Shown here: piece after piece, positions 1 to 6,946 of the stretch
How positions within the stretch are numbered: position 1 is the first letter of the stretch
Layout: every line of letters starts with the position of its first letter
NCBI GenBank assembly: GCA_012511095.1
Contig: JAAZGT010000133.1
Span: 1-14,321, forward strand
Length of the DNA stretch: 14,321 nucleotides
Direction: 5' to 3'
Origin: Alcaligenaceae bacterium
GTDB taxonomy: Bacteria; Pseudomonadota; Gammaproteobacteria; Burkholderiales; Burkholderiaceae_B
Position numbers and translations under genes: made by a program
Notes under the pieces: generated by a model
What the model saw: only the letters and a program-made list of their open reading frames with translations
Told to the model about the DNA's origin: nothing
Database searches by the model: none

Positions 1-899
1 GTATTTTTGCAGAAACCACCTGGCGTATCAATCCAGAGCAGCGTTTAATTGGTGGTTTACGTTATGACCACACAACAGCACGTTACGCTGAAAATATGGG
101 TAAGGGCATGATGCTTAAAAACACACGTCCTGACTTAATGAAAAAATCCTATGACACCGGTGCTGGTTTCATACGCTATGAGCAAGATATTAATGATCTC
201 ACGCTTTACGGTGGCTTTGGTATTGCACAACGTGCCCCAGATTTTTGGGAGCGTGGCAAGACTAACGGTTGGTTAATTAAACCAGAAACCAATAATCAGC
301 TTGATCTAGGTTTAATTTATCGTAGTGGCGCTTTAGAGGCTTCTTTCAACGTCTTTGCGAGCCACATTAGTAATTACATTTTAATTGATAGTGTTAAAGG
401 CCCAAGTGATACTGCACGCAATATCAGTGCCCGTCTCTATGGCTTTGAAGGCGACATCAATTATGAGTTCATGCCTAATTGGCATGTAGGTACTGCAGTT
501 GCCTATACCTATGGTAAAAACCGCACCGATAAGCGTGCCTTAGCCCAGATTGCACCTTTTGAGGCTAATACTTATCTTGGTTATGACAATGGTACCTTAT
601 CCGCCAATCTTTTGATGCGTAATGTGGCTAAGCAAAGTCGCTACGCTAAAGGCCAAGGTAATATCTTTGGTGCTGATAACGGTCCATCAAGTGGCTTTAC
701 AGTGTTCTCAGCCAATGTGTCGTATCAGATCACTAAAAATCTGAGTCTAAGTGGCGGTGTAGATAACATCTTTAACCGTACTTATAGCGAGTTTATTAAC
801 CGTGGTTCAGCTGATATTGGTGGTTATAACCCAATTGTAGGTAAACAAATAAACGAACCAGGTCGTCAGTTCTGGGTACGTTTACAAGGTCAATTTTAA
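1..899 (+). CDS. TonB-dependent outer-membrane receptor, probably copper type (C-terminal part, 5' end outside window)
   Basis: The reading frame is open from base 3 to the TAA at 897-899, giving 298 residues without a start, so the plug domain and N-terminal half of the barrel lie outside the window. The visible part reads as alternating amphipathic beta strands and ends in an aromatic residue (GQF), as outer-membrane barrels do. The stretch FGIAQRAPDFWERGK, the following KPE..NQLDLGL..R segment and the closing FNRTY...NEPGRQFWV match what I know of the OprC/NosA copper-receptor group of TonB-dependent receptors. Such proteins take up a ligand across the outer membrane using TonB-ExbBD energy. 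The N-terminal metal-binding part of OprC cannot be checked here, so the substrate is inferred. Receptor class is nearly certain; the copper assignment is moderate. It is convergent with the betaine transport operon. Confidence 0.85.
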   Translation, partial: IFAETTWRINPEQRLIGGLRYDHTTARYAENMGKGMMLKNTRPDLMKKSYDTGAGFIRYEQDINDLTLYGGFGIAQRAPDFWERGKTNGWLIKPETNNQLDLGLIYRSGALEASFNVFASHISNYILIDSVKGPSDTARNISARLYGFEGDINYEFMPNWHVGTAVAYTYGKNRTDKRALAQIAPFEANTYLGYDNGTLSANLLMRNVAKQSRYAKGQGNIFGADNGPSSGFTVFSANVSYQITKNLSLSGGVDNIFNRTYSEFINRGSADIGGYNPIVGKQINEPGRQFWVRLQGQF

Positions 900-911
900 A
901 AGTTTAGTTGT

Positions 912-931
912 CCTGCTTTGAGCAGAGCAGG
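912..931 (+). other. small stem-loop after the receptor gene
   Basis: CCTGCT at 912-917 can pair with AGCAGG at 926-931. A second weak stem follows: AAGCCTT at 939-945 with AAGGCTT at 953-959. Neither has a T-tract of its own. They sit between the receptor stop codon and the real terminator and may only stabilise the mRNA 3' end. Confidence 0.35.
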
Positions 932-960
932 GCGGTTAAAGCCTTCCTCTTTAAGGCTTA

Positions 961-1000
961 AAAGCGCACAAACTCTTTCGAGTCGTGCGCTTTTTTTTTG
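961..1000 (+). terminator. Rho-independent terminator of the TonB receptor gene
   Basis: GCGCAC pairs with GTGCGC, and inside it ACTC pairs with GAGT around a TTTC loop. A run of about nine T follows directly. It lies about 60 bases after the receptor stop codon on the same strand. Confidence 0.85.
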
Positions 1001-1031
1001 TCTGAAAAATTAGTATGGTATGGATATAAAT

Positions 1032-1077
1032 AAAGCCCTCAATGATTGGATATAAAATCCAATCCTGTGAGGGCTTT
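1032..1077 (-). terminator. terminator of the proX-proW-proV operon
   Basis: AAAGCCCTCA at 1032-1041 pairs with its complement at 1068-1077, and an inner stem pairs GATTGGA (1044-1050) with TCCAATC (1058-1064). On the minus strand the stem ends in CTTTATTTAT, a modest U-rich tail about 30 bases past the proV stop codon. The plus strand has a short TTTT, so it may act on both strands. Confidence 0.7.
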
Positions 1078-1108
1078 TGAGCTCTTTAATTTACTAATTT
1101 ATATGGTT

Positions 1109-2407
1109 TTAAGCTTCTTGATTAGTAGTTTTTTCAGTTTTTTGTGCATCAACCTTGGTTTCTGTCTCAGACGCGGGCTTAGTTTCACCGTCACCGTTAC
1201 AAGATGAAAGACCAAGGGCATCCTCTGCGGTTGCGCTAGCAACCAGCTCAGCGACTTTCGTTCTAGAAACCACACCGATTAGCTCATCATCTTCTGTGGT
1301 CACAACAACAGGCTCATCGCTATCGGTTTGAATCATATGTGGTAGTACATCTTCAAGGTTTGCTTCGCTTGAGATGGTTGCGGCTTCAATCACCACACTT
1401 GAAATATCTCTTAAACCACGTTTCATAGCGTCTTCAGCAGATTTAAGCTTGATAATACCAGCGAAAATCTTACCGTCGAGTACTGGTGCAAAGCTTAAGT
1501 CTAACGCTTTCATGCGCTCATAAGCTTGAGCAGGGCGTGCACGCATCGTTAATTTGAGGCGTGGCGAGTTAATCGCATGGGCTGCGTTAAGTGCTTTACC
1601 ACGGTTAACGTCTTGTAGGAAGTTTTCGATATAACTTGTTTGAGGCGATAATAAAATATCCTCAGGTGTACCTTCTTGCACTAATTCACCGTCTTTTAGA
1701 ATTGCAATGCGGTTACCTAAACGTAGGGCCTCATCTAAATCATGCGTAATAAAGACAATAGTCTTGTTCAAGCGGTCTTGTAATTCGATCAACTGATCCT
1801 GCATTTCACGCTTAATCAATGGGTCAAGTGCAGAAAAAGCCTCGTCCATTAGGATAATTTCAGTATCGGTTGCCAAGGCGCGGGCTAGGCCCACACGTTG
1901 TTGCATACCACCAGATAACTGGTTAGGGTATTGATCCTCAAAACCCTCTAGGCCCACTTGTTCTAACCAATATTTGGCTTTTTCGTGCGCTTCTTTTTTA
2001 GGTACGCGTTGAGTGATTAAACCGTAAGCAGCGTTATCTAGCACGGTTTTGTGCGGTAAGAGACCAAAGCGTTGAAACACCATACTCATGGTTTTGCGAC
2101 GGAACTCTTGTAATTCGCGCTTATTTAAGCTCATTACATCAACACCATCAACCAAAATCTTTCCAGCTGTAGGGTCGATTAAACGGTTAAAGTGGCGAAT
2201 GAGGGTGGATTTACCAGAACCTGATAAACCCATGATCACATAAATACTACCCTCTTCAATACTTAGACTAATATCTTTTAGTCCTAGGGTATGGCCACTT
2301 TTTTCTAATAGTTCTTGTTTGCTCATCCCTTGTTTAACGGGGTCGAGCCATTTTTTCGGGTCTTTACCGAAAATTTTATAAATATTTTTTACTTCGATTT
2401 TACTCAT
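1109..2407 (-). CDS. proV: glycine betaine/proline ABC transporter ATP-binding protein ProV
   Basis: This is the cytoplasmic ATPase that powers the compatible-solute importer encoded upstream. The 432 residues contain Walker A GLSGSGKST (60-68), a Q-loop at FQRFGLLPH (Q112), signature LSGGMQQ (164-170), Walker B EIILMDEA (183-190) and the switch histidine in ITHD (H222). Residues from about 275 to 395 form a pair of CBS domains, the regulatory module that in the OpuA/ProV family senses ionic strength or osmotic state. The last 30 residues are a charged Glu/Lys/Thr tail of low complexity. The N-terminal extension before the first strand (KIFGKDPKKW onward) is typical of ProV/OpuAA rather than of other ABC ATPases. 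The start codon lies 2 bases after the proW stop, so the two are translated together. It is the last gene of the operon. Confidence 0.95.
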   Translation of the reverse strand: MSKIEVKNIYKIFGKDPKKWLDPVKQGMSKQELLEKSGHTLGLKDISLSIEEGSIYVIMGLSGSGKSTLIRHFNRLIDPTAGKILVDGVDVMSLNKRELQEFRRKTMSMVFQRFGLLPHKTVLDNAAYGLITQRVPKKEAHEKAKYWLEQVGLEGFEDQYPNQLSGGMQQRVGLARALATDTEIILMDEAFSALDPLIKREMQDQLIELQDRLNKTIVFITHDLDEALRLGNRIAILKDGELVQEGTPEDILLSPQTSYIENFLQDVNRGKALNAAHAINSPRLKLTMRARPAQAYERMKALDLSFAPVLDGKIFAGIIKLKSAEDAMKRGLRDISSVVIEAATISSEANLEDVLPHMIQTDSDEPVVVTTEDDELIGVVSRTKVAELVASATAEDALGLSSCNGDGETKPASETETKVDAQKTEKTTNQEA

Positions 2408-2409
2408 AA

Positions 2410-3264
2410 TTAGGCTTTCCGTTCTTGAATGCGTTTACCGTAAGATTGTGAAATACGGTCAAAGATAATGGCAAGAATCACAATGCCGATACCTGCTAAT
2501 AAACCTCGACCCACTTCTAGTCGGTTAATACCTAGTAGTACCTCATAACCTAGACCGCGTGCACCAATCATTGATGCGATAACCACCATTGATAGCGCCA
2601 TCATCGTTGTCTGGTTAAGACCCGCCATGATGTTTGGTAGGGCTAAAGGTAGTTGTACGCCAAATAGTTGTTGCATGGAGTTAGCACCAAAAGAGCGTGA
2701 TGCCTCTAATACCTCTGTATCAACCAATCTAATACCTAAATCGGTTAAACGAATTAATGGTGGTACGGCATAAATTACCGTTGCAATAATGGCTGGAATC
2801 TTACCCAAACCAAATAGCATCACTACTGGAATTAAATAGACAAAACTAGGTAAGGTCTGCATCACGTCTAAGGTCGGTAACATCACCGAGCGGACAACTT
2901 TAGATTTACCCGTAATAATCCCGAGTGGAATTCCTATCAATACAGCTAGGGCGGTAGCCATAATCATTAAAGAGAGGGTTTCCATACCCTCATTCCACAG
3001 GCCGATAGAGCCTAGGATAAAGAGTAGGCCACCCATGGCGATTGAGAAACCTAGGCGTCGGCTGGCTAAAAAAGCCAATACCACAACGACTAAAATAATG
3101 CTCCACCAAGGTGCACTACGTAAAACCTGCTCGATCCAAACCAATGTTTTAAGAAAAGGTTGGGACATCGCAGTCAGTGTGTCCGCGTAATTGAATACTA
3201 AGTCATCGACAAAACCGTCAATGGCCCGTCTAGCATCGCGAGCTGAAAAAATTTCTGGAAACAT
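2410..3264 (-). CDS. proW: glycine betaine/proline ABC transporter permease ProW
   Basis: This is the inner-membrane channel subunit of the ProVWX-type importer. The 284 residues start with an amphipathic N-terminal region of about 50 residues, followed by hydrophobic segments near 53-68, 74-90, 95-118, 137-152, 157-172, 220-235 and 252-268. The EAA loop that docks on ProV is clear: EASRSFGANSMQQLFGV with LPLALPNIMAG following (187-215). The family is the binding-protein-dependent permease fold. It is shorter than E. coli ProW, which carries a longer N-terminal tail, and closer to OpuAB size. No convincing Shine-Dalgarno precedes the ATG, but the N-terminal sequence fits the family and no better start is seen. 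There are 56 bases between the proX1 stop and this start, and 2 bases before proV. Confidence 0.95.
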   Translation of the reverse strand: MFPEIFSARDARRAIDGFVDDLVFNYADTLTAMSQPFLKTLVWIEQVLRSAPWWSIILVVVVLAFLASRRLGFSIAMGGLLFILGSIGLWNEGMETLSLMIMATALAVLIGIPLGIITGKSKVVRSVMLPTLDVMQTLPSFVYLIPVVMLFGLGKIPAIIATVIYAVPPLIRLTDLGIRLVDTEVLEASRSFGANSMQQLFGVQLPLALPNIMAGLNQTTMMALSMVVIASMIGARGLGYEVLLGINRLEVGRGLLAGIGIVILAIIFDRISQSYGKRIQERKA

Positions 3265-3320
3265 AATGTATTGTTTAATTGTTAACTATAAGTGTTTTAA
3301 AGCGAAAATTTTAAATCGGA

Positions 3321-4325
3321 TTAAAGCGCTTGCTTAACACGCTCTGCGACATCTTCAGGTACCCACTGGGTCCAAAGTTCTGGGTATTCATTTAAGAACC
3401 AGAGTGCAGCGTCCATCGGTTCACCGCCAGATTCTTCCATCTCACCTAGGGTTGCACCAATGACATCAATAGGGATTTCGTTGTTATCGAAAAACGCTTT
3501 TAATTGCGGCGCATCTTCAGAGAATTTTTTATTTAAGGCAACAAACACAGGGTTAGTAGGATAGGCTGAAGCTTGTGGGTTATCACAATTTGCATCGGTT
3601 AAGCACTTATGCTTTGCCTCATCGTATTCAGGAAGTTCTAGTTGTACTAGATCTAACAATCCCACTAAAGGTGTTGGATGCCAGTGATAGAACACAATAT
3701 TATTTTTGCGACGATACTCTGACATCACCGTTGCTTTTTGAGCAGCCGAACCAACAGAGTGGTGATTAAAGCTCTCGTTTAAGTCCAATGCTTTAAATAA
3801 ATTTAAACTAACAACTTCACAGTTCCAACCCGCTGGACAACCGTAAAAAGCACCTTTGTTAGGGTCTTCTGGATCTTTAAAAGCATCTTTATACTTAGGT
3901 AGGTCAGAGGCTTTTTTTAGTTCTGGGAAGCGTTCTTGGGTGTATTTTGGAATAAACCATGCTTCATAACCCACGTACAAATCACCAGATTTGATCACTT
4001 TGTCTCGTGCTAGCGTCTCATCCCAAAGTGTGCCCAAGCTGTTGAGCCAAATTTCACTTTTAACATCTAAGTCACCACGTTCTAGTGCGGTAAGAGCTGG
4101 TACTGTTTCTGTTGGAATAACGTTGGTCTTACAGCCGTAACCATTTTCTAAAATGAAGCGCTGGATATCTACTACGATTAAATTACTTTCCCAGCTCATG
4201 CCACCAAAATTAATGGTGCGCTCAACTTCACAGACTGGCTCAGCTGCAGTTGCTAAGTTCGCTGCTCCAAAACTTAGGGCAGCGGTCATTAATGTTACTG
4301 ATACTGCTTTTTTGCCAAATAACAT
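3321..4325 (-). CDS. proX: periplasmic substrate-binding protein ProX, copy 1 (operon-proximal to proW)
   Basis: This is a periplasmic receptor that delivers glycine betaine, proline betaine or a similar solute to ProWV (OpuAC family). The 334 residues begin with a Sec signal peptide (basic MLFGKK, hydrophobic core, cleavage near residues 26-28 in ATAAEP). By comparison with E. coli ProX, the aromatic cage tryptophans are W93 (SEIWLN), W167 (CPAGWNCE) and W215 (FYHWHPTP). Six cysteines make three plausible disulfides: C32-C65, C163-C169 (the pair known in E. coli ProX) and C241-C247. This copy is distinctive in having His on both sides of the third cage tryptophan and an unusual NHHSVGS segment at 187-193. 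The ATG is preceded by AAGGA at good spacing. It is the third of three tandem paralogues and next to proW. The substrate is inferred. Confidence 0.93.
   Translation of the reverse strand: MLFGKKAVSVTLMTAALSFGAANLATAAEPVCEVERTINFGGMSWESNLIVVDIQRFILENGYGCKTNVIPTETVPALTALERGDLDVKSEIWLNSLGTLWDETLARDKVIKSGDLYVGYEAWFIPKYTQERFPELKKASDLPKYKDAFKDPEDPNKGAFYGCPAGWNCEVVSLNLFKALDLNESFNHHSVGSAAQKATVMSEYRRKNNIVFYHWHPTPLVGLLDLVQLELPEYDEAKHKCLTDANCDNPQASAYPTNPVFVALNKKFSEDAPQLKAFFDNNEIPIDVIGATLGEMEESGGEPMDAALWFLNEYPELWTQWVPEDVAERVKQAL
3328..3374. repeat. 47-bp perfect direct repeat, unit A (3' end of proX copy 1)
   Basis: The 47 bases from GCTTGCTTAACACG to CACTGGGTCCA are identical to 4428-4474 in proX copy 2, offset by exactly 1,100 bases. 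They encode the C-terminal WTQWVPEDVAERVKQA region. All synonymous positions match, although the flanking coding sequence has diverged. Confidence 0.85.
4188..4220. repeat. 33-bp perfect repeat shared by proX copies 1 and 3 (unit in copy 1)
   Basis: The 33 bases from TTCCCAGCTCATG to TAATGGTGCG are identical to 6417-6449 in proX copy 3. They code for the RTINFGGMSWE region just after the signal peptide. Copy 2 differs here at several synonymous sites. Confidence 0.75.
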
Positions 4326-4361
4326 AAAAATTTTTCCTTAAGATTAAAAATCTTCTTATAT

Positions 4362-4399
4362 AGTGCTTAACCTAAGGTCGATTCTTGAAGTTAAGCGCT
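4362..4399. other. intercistronic stem-loop between proX copies 2 and 1
   Basis: AGTGCTTAAC at 4362-4371 pairs with GTTAAGCGCT at 4390-4399 over 10 pairs with one G-T wobble and an 18-base loop. A smaller AAGAT/ATCTT stem lies just upstream of the ribosome binding site of copy 1. There is no U-tract on the minus strand, so processing, mRNA stability or translation tuning is more likely than full termination. Confidence 0.45.
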
Positions 4400-4420
4400 C
4401 GTATTGAAATGGGCCTTTAC

Positions 4421-5440
4421 TTACAAGGCTTGCTTAACACGCTCTGCGACATCTTCAGGTACCCACTGGGTCCACACGTCTGGGCGTTCGGCTAAGAACC
4501 ATTTAGCTACGTCCATGATGCCGTCACCTGTTTCTTCGAGATGCACCAAAATGGAGCTCATTACTTCTTCGGTCATGGTGTTGTTATCAAAAAATGCTTT
4601 TAATTTTGGTGCATCTTCTGCAAATTGCTTATTTAGGGCAATAAACACCTGACTATGAGGATATGCAGTGGCTTGCGGGTTTTCGCAATTCACATCCAAT
4701 AAACACTTGTACTTTTCTGCGTCATACTCTGGTAGTTCTAGTTGAACTAAATCCATACCCGAAACGAGAGGGGTTGGAGCCCAGTAGTAAAAGGCAATAT
4801 TTTTCTTGCGACGATACTCCGATTGAACCACTGCTTTTTTGGCAGCAGGGTTACCTGGCTGATACAAGGTAAAGTCCTTATTTAAATCCAATGCTTCAAA
4901 TAAGTTGGCATTAATCACTTCACTGCTCCAGCCCGCTGGGCTAGTGTAGAAGCGGCCTTTATCTGGATTCTCAGGGTCTTTAAACTCTTCTTTGTATTTA
5001 GCTAAGTCCGTCGCTTTTTTTAAGTCTGGGAAACGTTCTTGTACGTATCTAGGAATAAACCACGCCTCAACACCGACATATAAATCACCGGAACGGATCA
5101 CATTGCCACGTTCAACGGCATCGTCCCATAGCTCCCCTAGGCTATTGAGCCAGATTTCACTATTAACAGCTAAATCACCGCGCTCTAATGCGGCTAAGGC
5201 TGGGATGGTTTCGGTGGGAAGAACTGCTGTTTTACAACCGTAGCCATTTTCTAAAATGAAGCGTTGGATATCAACCATAATTAGGTTGTTTTCCCAACTC
5301 ATACCGCCAAAATTCACAGTATGATCAACTTCACAGGCTGGGGTGCTTGCAATAGCTGTAGAGGCTGCGCCTAAACTAAGGGCACATGAAAGGAGGGTGG
5401 TAGATAATAATTTTTTACTTAAATAGTTATTGATTTTCAT
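4421..5440 (-). CDS. proX: periplasmic substrate-binding protein ProX, copy 2 (disulfide-less variant)
   Basis: This is the second tandem OpuAC-type betaine/proline-binding protein, 339 residues. It has a Sec signal peptide with likely cleavage after AIA (about residue 31). The cage tryptophans are present: W97 (SEIWLN), W171 (PAGW) and W220 (FYYWAPTP). Two of the three cysteine pairs remain (C36-C69, C246-C252), but the pair around W171 is replaced by serines: YTSPAGWSSE with S167 and S173, where the other two copies have GCPAGW.CE. The residue after W220 is alanine, against His in copy 1 and Tyr in copy 3. All the rest of the fold appears intact and the frame is unbroken, so it is probably functional with changed binding. 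The ATG follows AAAAGAG at rather long spacing. The exact ligand is unknown. Confidence 0.93.
   Translation of the reverse strand: MKINNYLSKKLLSTTLLSCALSLGAASTAIASTPACEVDHTVNFGGMSWENNLIMVDIQRFILENGYGCKTAVLPTETIPALAALERGDLAVNSEIWLNSLGELWDDAVERGNVIRSGDLYVGVEAWFIPRYVQERFPDLKKATDLAKYKEEFKDPENPDKGRFYTSPAGWSSEVINANLFEALDLNKDFTLYQPGNPAAKKAVVQSEYRRKKNIAFYYWAPTPLVSGMDLVQLELPEYDAEKYKCLLDVNCENPQATAYPHSQVFIALNKQFAEDAPKLKAFFDNNTMTEEVMSSILVHLEETGDGIMDVAKWFLAERPDVWTQWVPEDVAERVKQAL
4428..4474. repeat. 47-bp perfect direct repeat, unit B (3' end of proX copy 2)
   Basis: This is the partner of the identical 47 bases at 3328-3374. The equivalent region of proX copy 3 (about 5550-5600) encodes nearly the same residues but with many base differences, so protein conservation alone does not explain the identity. 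Confidence 0.85.
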
Positions 5441-5495
5441 AATTAATTTGCTCTTTTAAACTCTTTCTTCAAAATTAAAGTGACAGGTATCCCAA

Positions 5496-5518
5496 GCTAA
5501 GGGCGAGCAGCCCTTAGC
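5496..5518. other. intercistronic stem-loop between proX copies 3 and 2
   Basis: GCTAAGGGC at 5496-5504 and GCCCTTAGC at 5510-5518 form a perfect 9-bp stem with a GAGCA loop. On the minus strand it follows the proX3 stop by about 28 bases and is not followed by a T-run, so it may protect or punctuate the proX3 message. On the plus strand a run of seven T lies a few bases downstream, which could stop antisense transcription. Confidence 0.55.
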
Positions 5519-5546
5519 CAAGGTTTTTTTATTCGAAATAAAGGGT

Positions 5547-6560
5547 TTATAGAGCTTTTTTAACGCGCTCAGCGACTTCTTGTGGTACCCACTGAGTCCA
5601 AATATCAGTGTATTTTTCTAGGAACCATTTCGCTATTTCATCTGAGTCATCACCAGATTCTTCCATTTCGGCTAGCGTGGCGTTAATCACTTCTAAAGGA
5701 ATTTCGTTTTTATCAAAGAAGGCTTTTAACTGTGGCGCTTCGTCAGCGAAACCTTTGTTTAAAGCAACAAACACCGGGTTATTTGGATAAGCATTAGGCT
5801 CTGGATTGTCACAATCCACGTCGGTTAAACACTTATGTTTTTCCTCGTCGAACTCAGGTAGTTCTAATTCCACTAAATCAAGTGAACCAACTAATGGGGT
5901 TGGGTACCAGTAGTAGAAAACGATGTTGTTTTTACGACGATATTCAGAGGTTAAAGCGGCTTTTTGAGCTGCACCCGTACCAGGTTGGTAATAGGTAAAG
6001 TCATCGCTTAGTTCTAGAGCGTTAAATAAGTTAGTACTTACAATCTCACAACCCCAACCCGCAGGACAACCATAGAAACGGCCTTTATTCGGATCCTCTG
6101 GATCGCTGAATTCTGCTTTGAATTTAGGTAGGTCAGAGGCTTTAACTAATTCAGGTAAACGCTCTTGGGTGTATTTTGGTATAAACCAAGCTTCACCACC
6201 CATAAAGAGGTCGCCTGAACGAACGACATTGCCACGTTCTACGGCATCATCCCAAATCGTACCCATGGTGTTTAACCAGATTTCACTATTGACATCTAGG
6301 TCACCACGCTCTAATGCGGCTAAGGCAGGTAGAGTTTCCGTAGGAAGAACGTCAGTTTTACAACCGTAGCCATTTTCTAAAATAAAACGTTGTACGTCAC
6401 TGATTACTAGGTTTGATTCCCAGCTCATGCCACCAAAATTAATGGTGCGATCAATTTCACACGTCGGCTTATCGGCTGCAGCTGCCACGTTAACAGCACC
6501 AAAACTTAATGCTGCTGTAGTAATAACAGCGGATAGTAGTTTGTTCTTTTTAAAATTCAT
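5547..6560 (-). CDS. proX: periplasmic substrate-binding protein ProX, copy 3 (first gene of operon)
   Basis: This is the first-transcribed of the three OpuAC-type betaine/proline-binding proteins. The frame is open further upstream to 6629. I choose the ATG at 6558-6560 because it gives a normal signal peptide (MNFKKNK, hydrophobic core, cleavage near VAAAAD, residues 27-29) and is preceded by AAGGAG 12 bases away. The longer form would put 23 polar residues in front of the signal. The resulting 337 residues match the other copies in length. The cage tryptophans are W95, W169 and W218 (FYYWYPTP). Cysteine pairs are C34-C67, C165-C171 and C244-C250, all intact. By eye it is closer to copy 1 than to copy 2 in the core, including the GCPAGWGCE loop. 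As first gene after the promoter it may be the most highly expressed of the three. Confidence 0.93.
   Translation of the reverse strand: MNFKKNKLLSAVITTAALSFGAVNVAAAADKPTCEIDRTINFGGMSWESNLVISDVQRFILENGYGCKTDVLPTETLPALAALERGDLDVNSEIWLNTMGTIWDDAVERGNVVRSGDLFMGGEAWFIPKYTQERLPELVKASDLPKFKAEFSDPEDPNKGRFYGCPAGWGCEIVSTNLFNALELSDDFTYYQPGTGAAQKAALTSEYRRKNNIVFYYWYPTPLVGSLDLVELELPEFDEEKHKCLTDVDCDNPEPNAYPNNPVFVALNKGFADEAPQLKAFFDKNEIPLEVINATLAEMEESGDDSDEIAKWFLEKYTDIWTQWVPQEVAERVKKAL
6417..6449. repeat. 33-bp perfect repeat shared by proX copies 1 and 3 (unit in copy 3)
   Basis: This is the partner of 4188-4220. The identity covers synonymous as well as coding positions across the INFGGMSWE codons. Confidence 0.75.
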
Positions 6561-6675
6561 AAACTTGAAAAGCTCCTTAAGTCTTACATTGTTCATACAA
6601 ATAAATTCGTAGGTAACTGCGTACGCCAAAGAGTTTTGCGGAAAACGACCACAATAAATGTCGTCAATACAAGAC

Positions 6676-6691
6676 AGGGATTTATATCCCT
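6676..6691. promoter_or_regulatory. 16-bp inverted repeat in the proX leader, possible operator
   Basis: AGGGATTTATATCCCT has 6-base arms (AGGGAT/ATCCCT) around TTAT. Nearby, GTCAAT (6663-6668) and ATTGAC (6693-6698) form a second, not quite concentric inverted pair. It lies about 100 bases downstream of the predicted proX transcription start, so it could be a regulator site or an RNA hairpin in the leader. No known regulator motif is recognised. Confidence 0.35.
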
Positions 6692-6791
6692 AATTGACAG
6701 ATACCGTAGTTCAAATAAACACTTTTATATTTCATGTTTAAAGCTATTGAGCTAACTACAAGTACACAGAGGAAATTTTTAATGGTCTATT

Positions 6792-6820
6792 ACTATAACG
6801 TATTAAAATTGATATAGCAA
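6792..6820 (-). promoter_or_regulatory. sigma-70 promoter candidate for the proX-proW-proV operon
   Basis: On the minus strand a -35 TTGCTA (6815-6820) is followed after exactly 17 bases by a -10 TATAGT (6792-6797). Transcription would start near 6785 and give a leader of about 225 bases before the proX3 ATG. It is the best minus-strand match I found in this gap, judged only by consensus. Confidence 0.45.
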
Positions 6821-6940
6821 ATTTAGTTCAAGCTTAAATTGTTTTAAAGAATTATTAATCAACTTATTAAATAGTTATTACGACTCGGTTTAAGCCCCGT
6901 TTTATGGGTGATGAAGATTCTATTTACTGGTCAAATTGTT

Positions 6941-6946
6941 TACAAT
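6941..6946 (+). promoter_or_regulatory. possible -10 box for metN
   Basis: TACAAT matches the consensus -10 at five of six positions. No good -35 stands 16-18 bases upstream. If used, transcription would start near 6952, downstream of the TTG at 6936, which would leave the TTG at 6978 as the usable start of metN. Confidence 0.3.

Noticed and set aside
5383..5440. Possible lipobox (LLSC, Cys19) in the leader of proX copy 2
   Set aside because: The hydrophobic core before it is too short and a hydrophobic stretch continues after it to an AIA signal-peptidase I site. Copies 1 and 3 have no cysteine there.
4992..6369. Similar plus-strand open frames at 4992-5243 and 6118-6369 lying antisense to proX copies 2 and 3
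   Set aside because: They resemble one another only because the genes on the other strand are paralogues. They have no ribosome binding sites and would lie wholly inside well-supported coding sequence.
6561..6629. N-terminal extension of proX copy 3 up to 6629
   Set aside because: The extra 23 residues are polar and would precede the signal peptide. The ATG at 6558-6560 has AAGGAG upstream and gives the same length and leader type as the other two copies.
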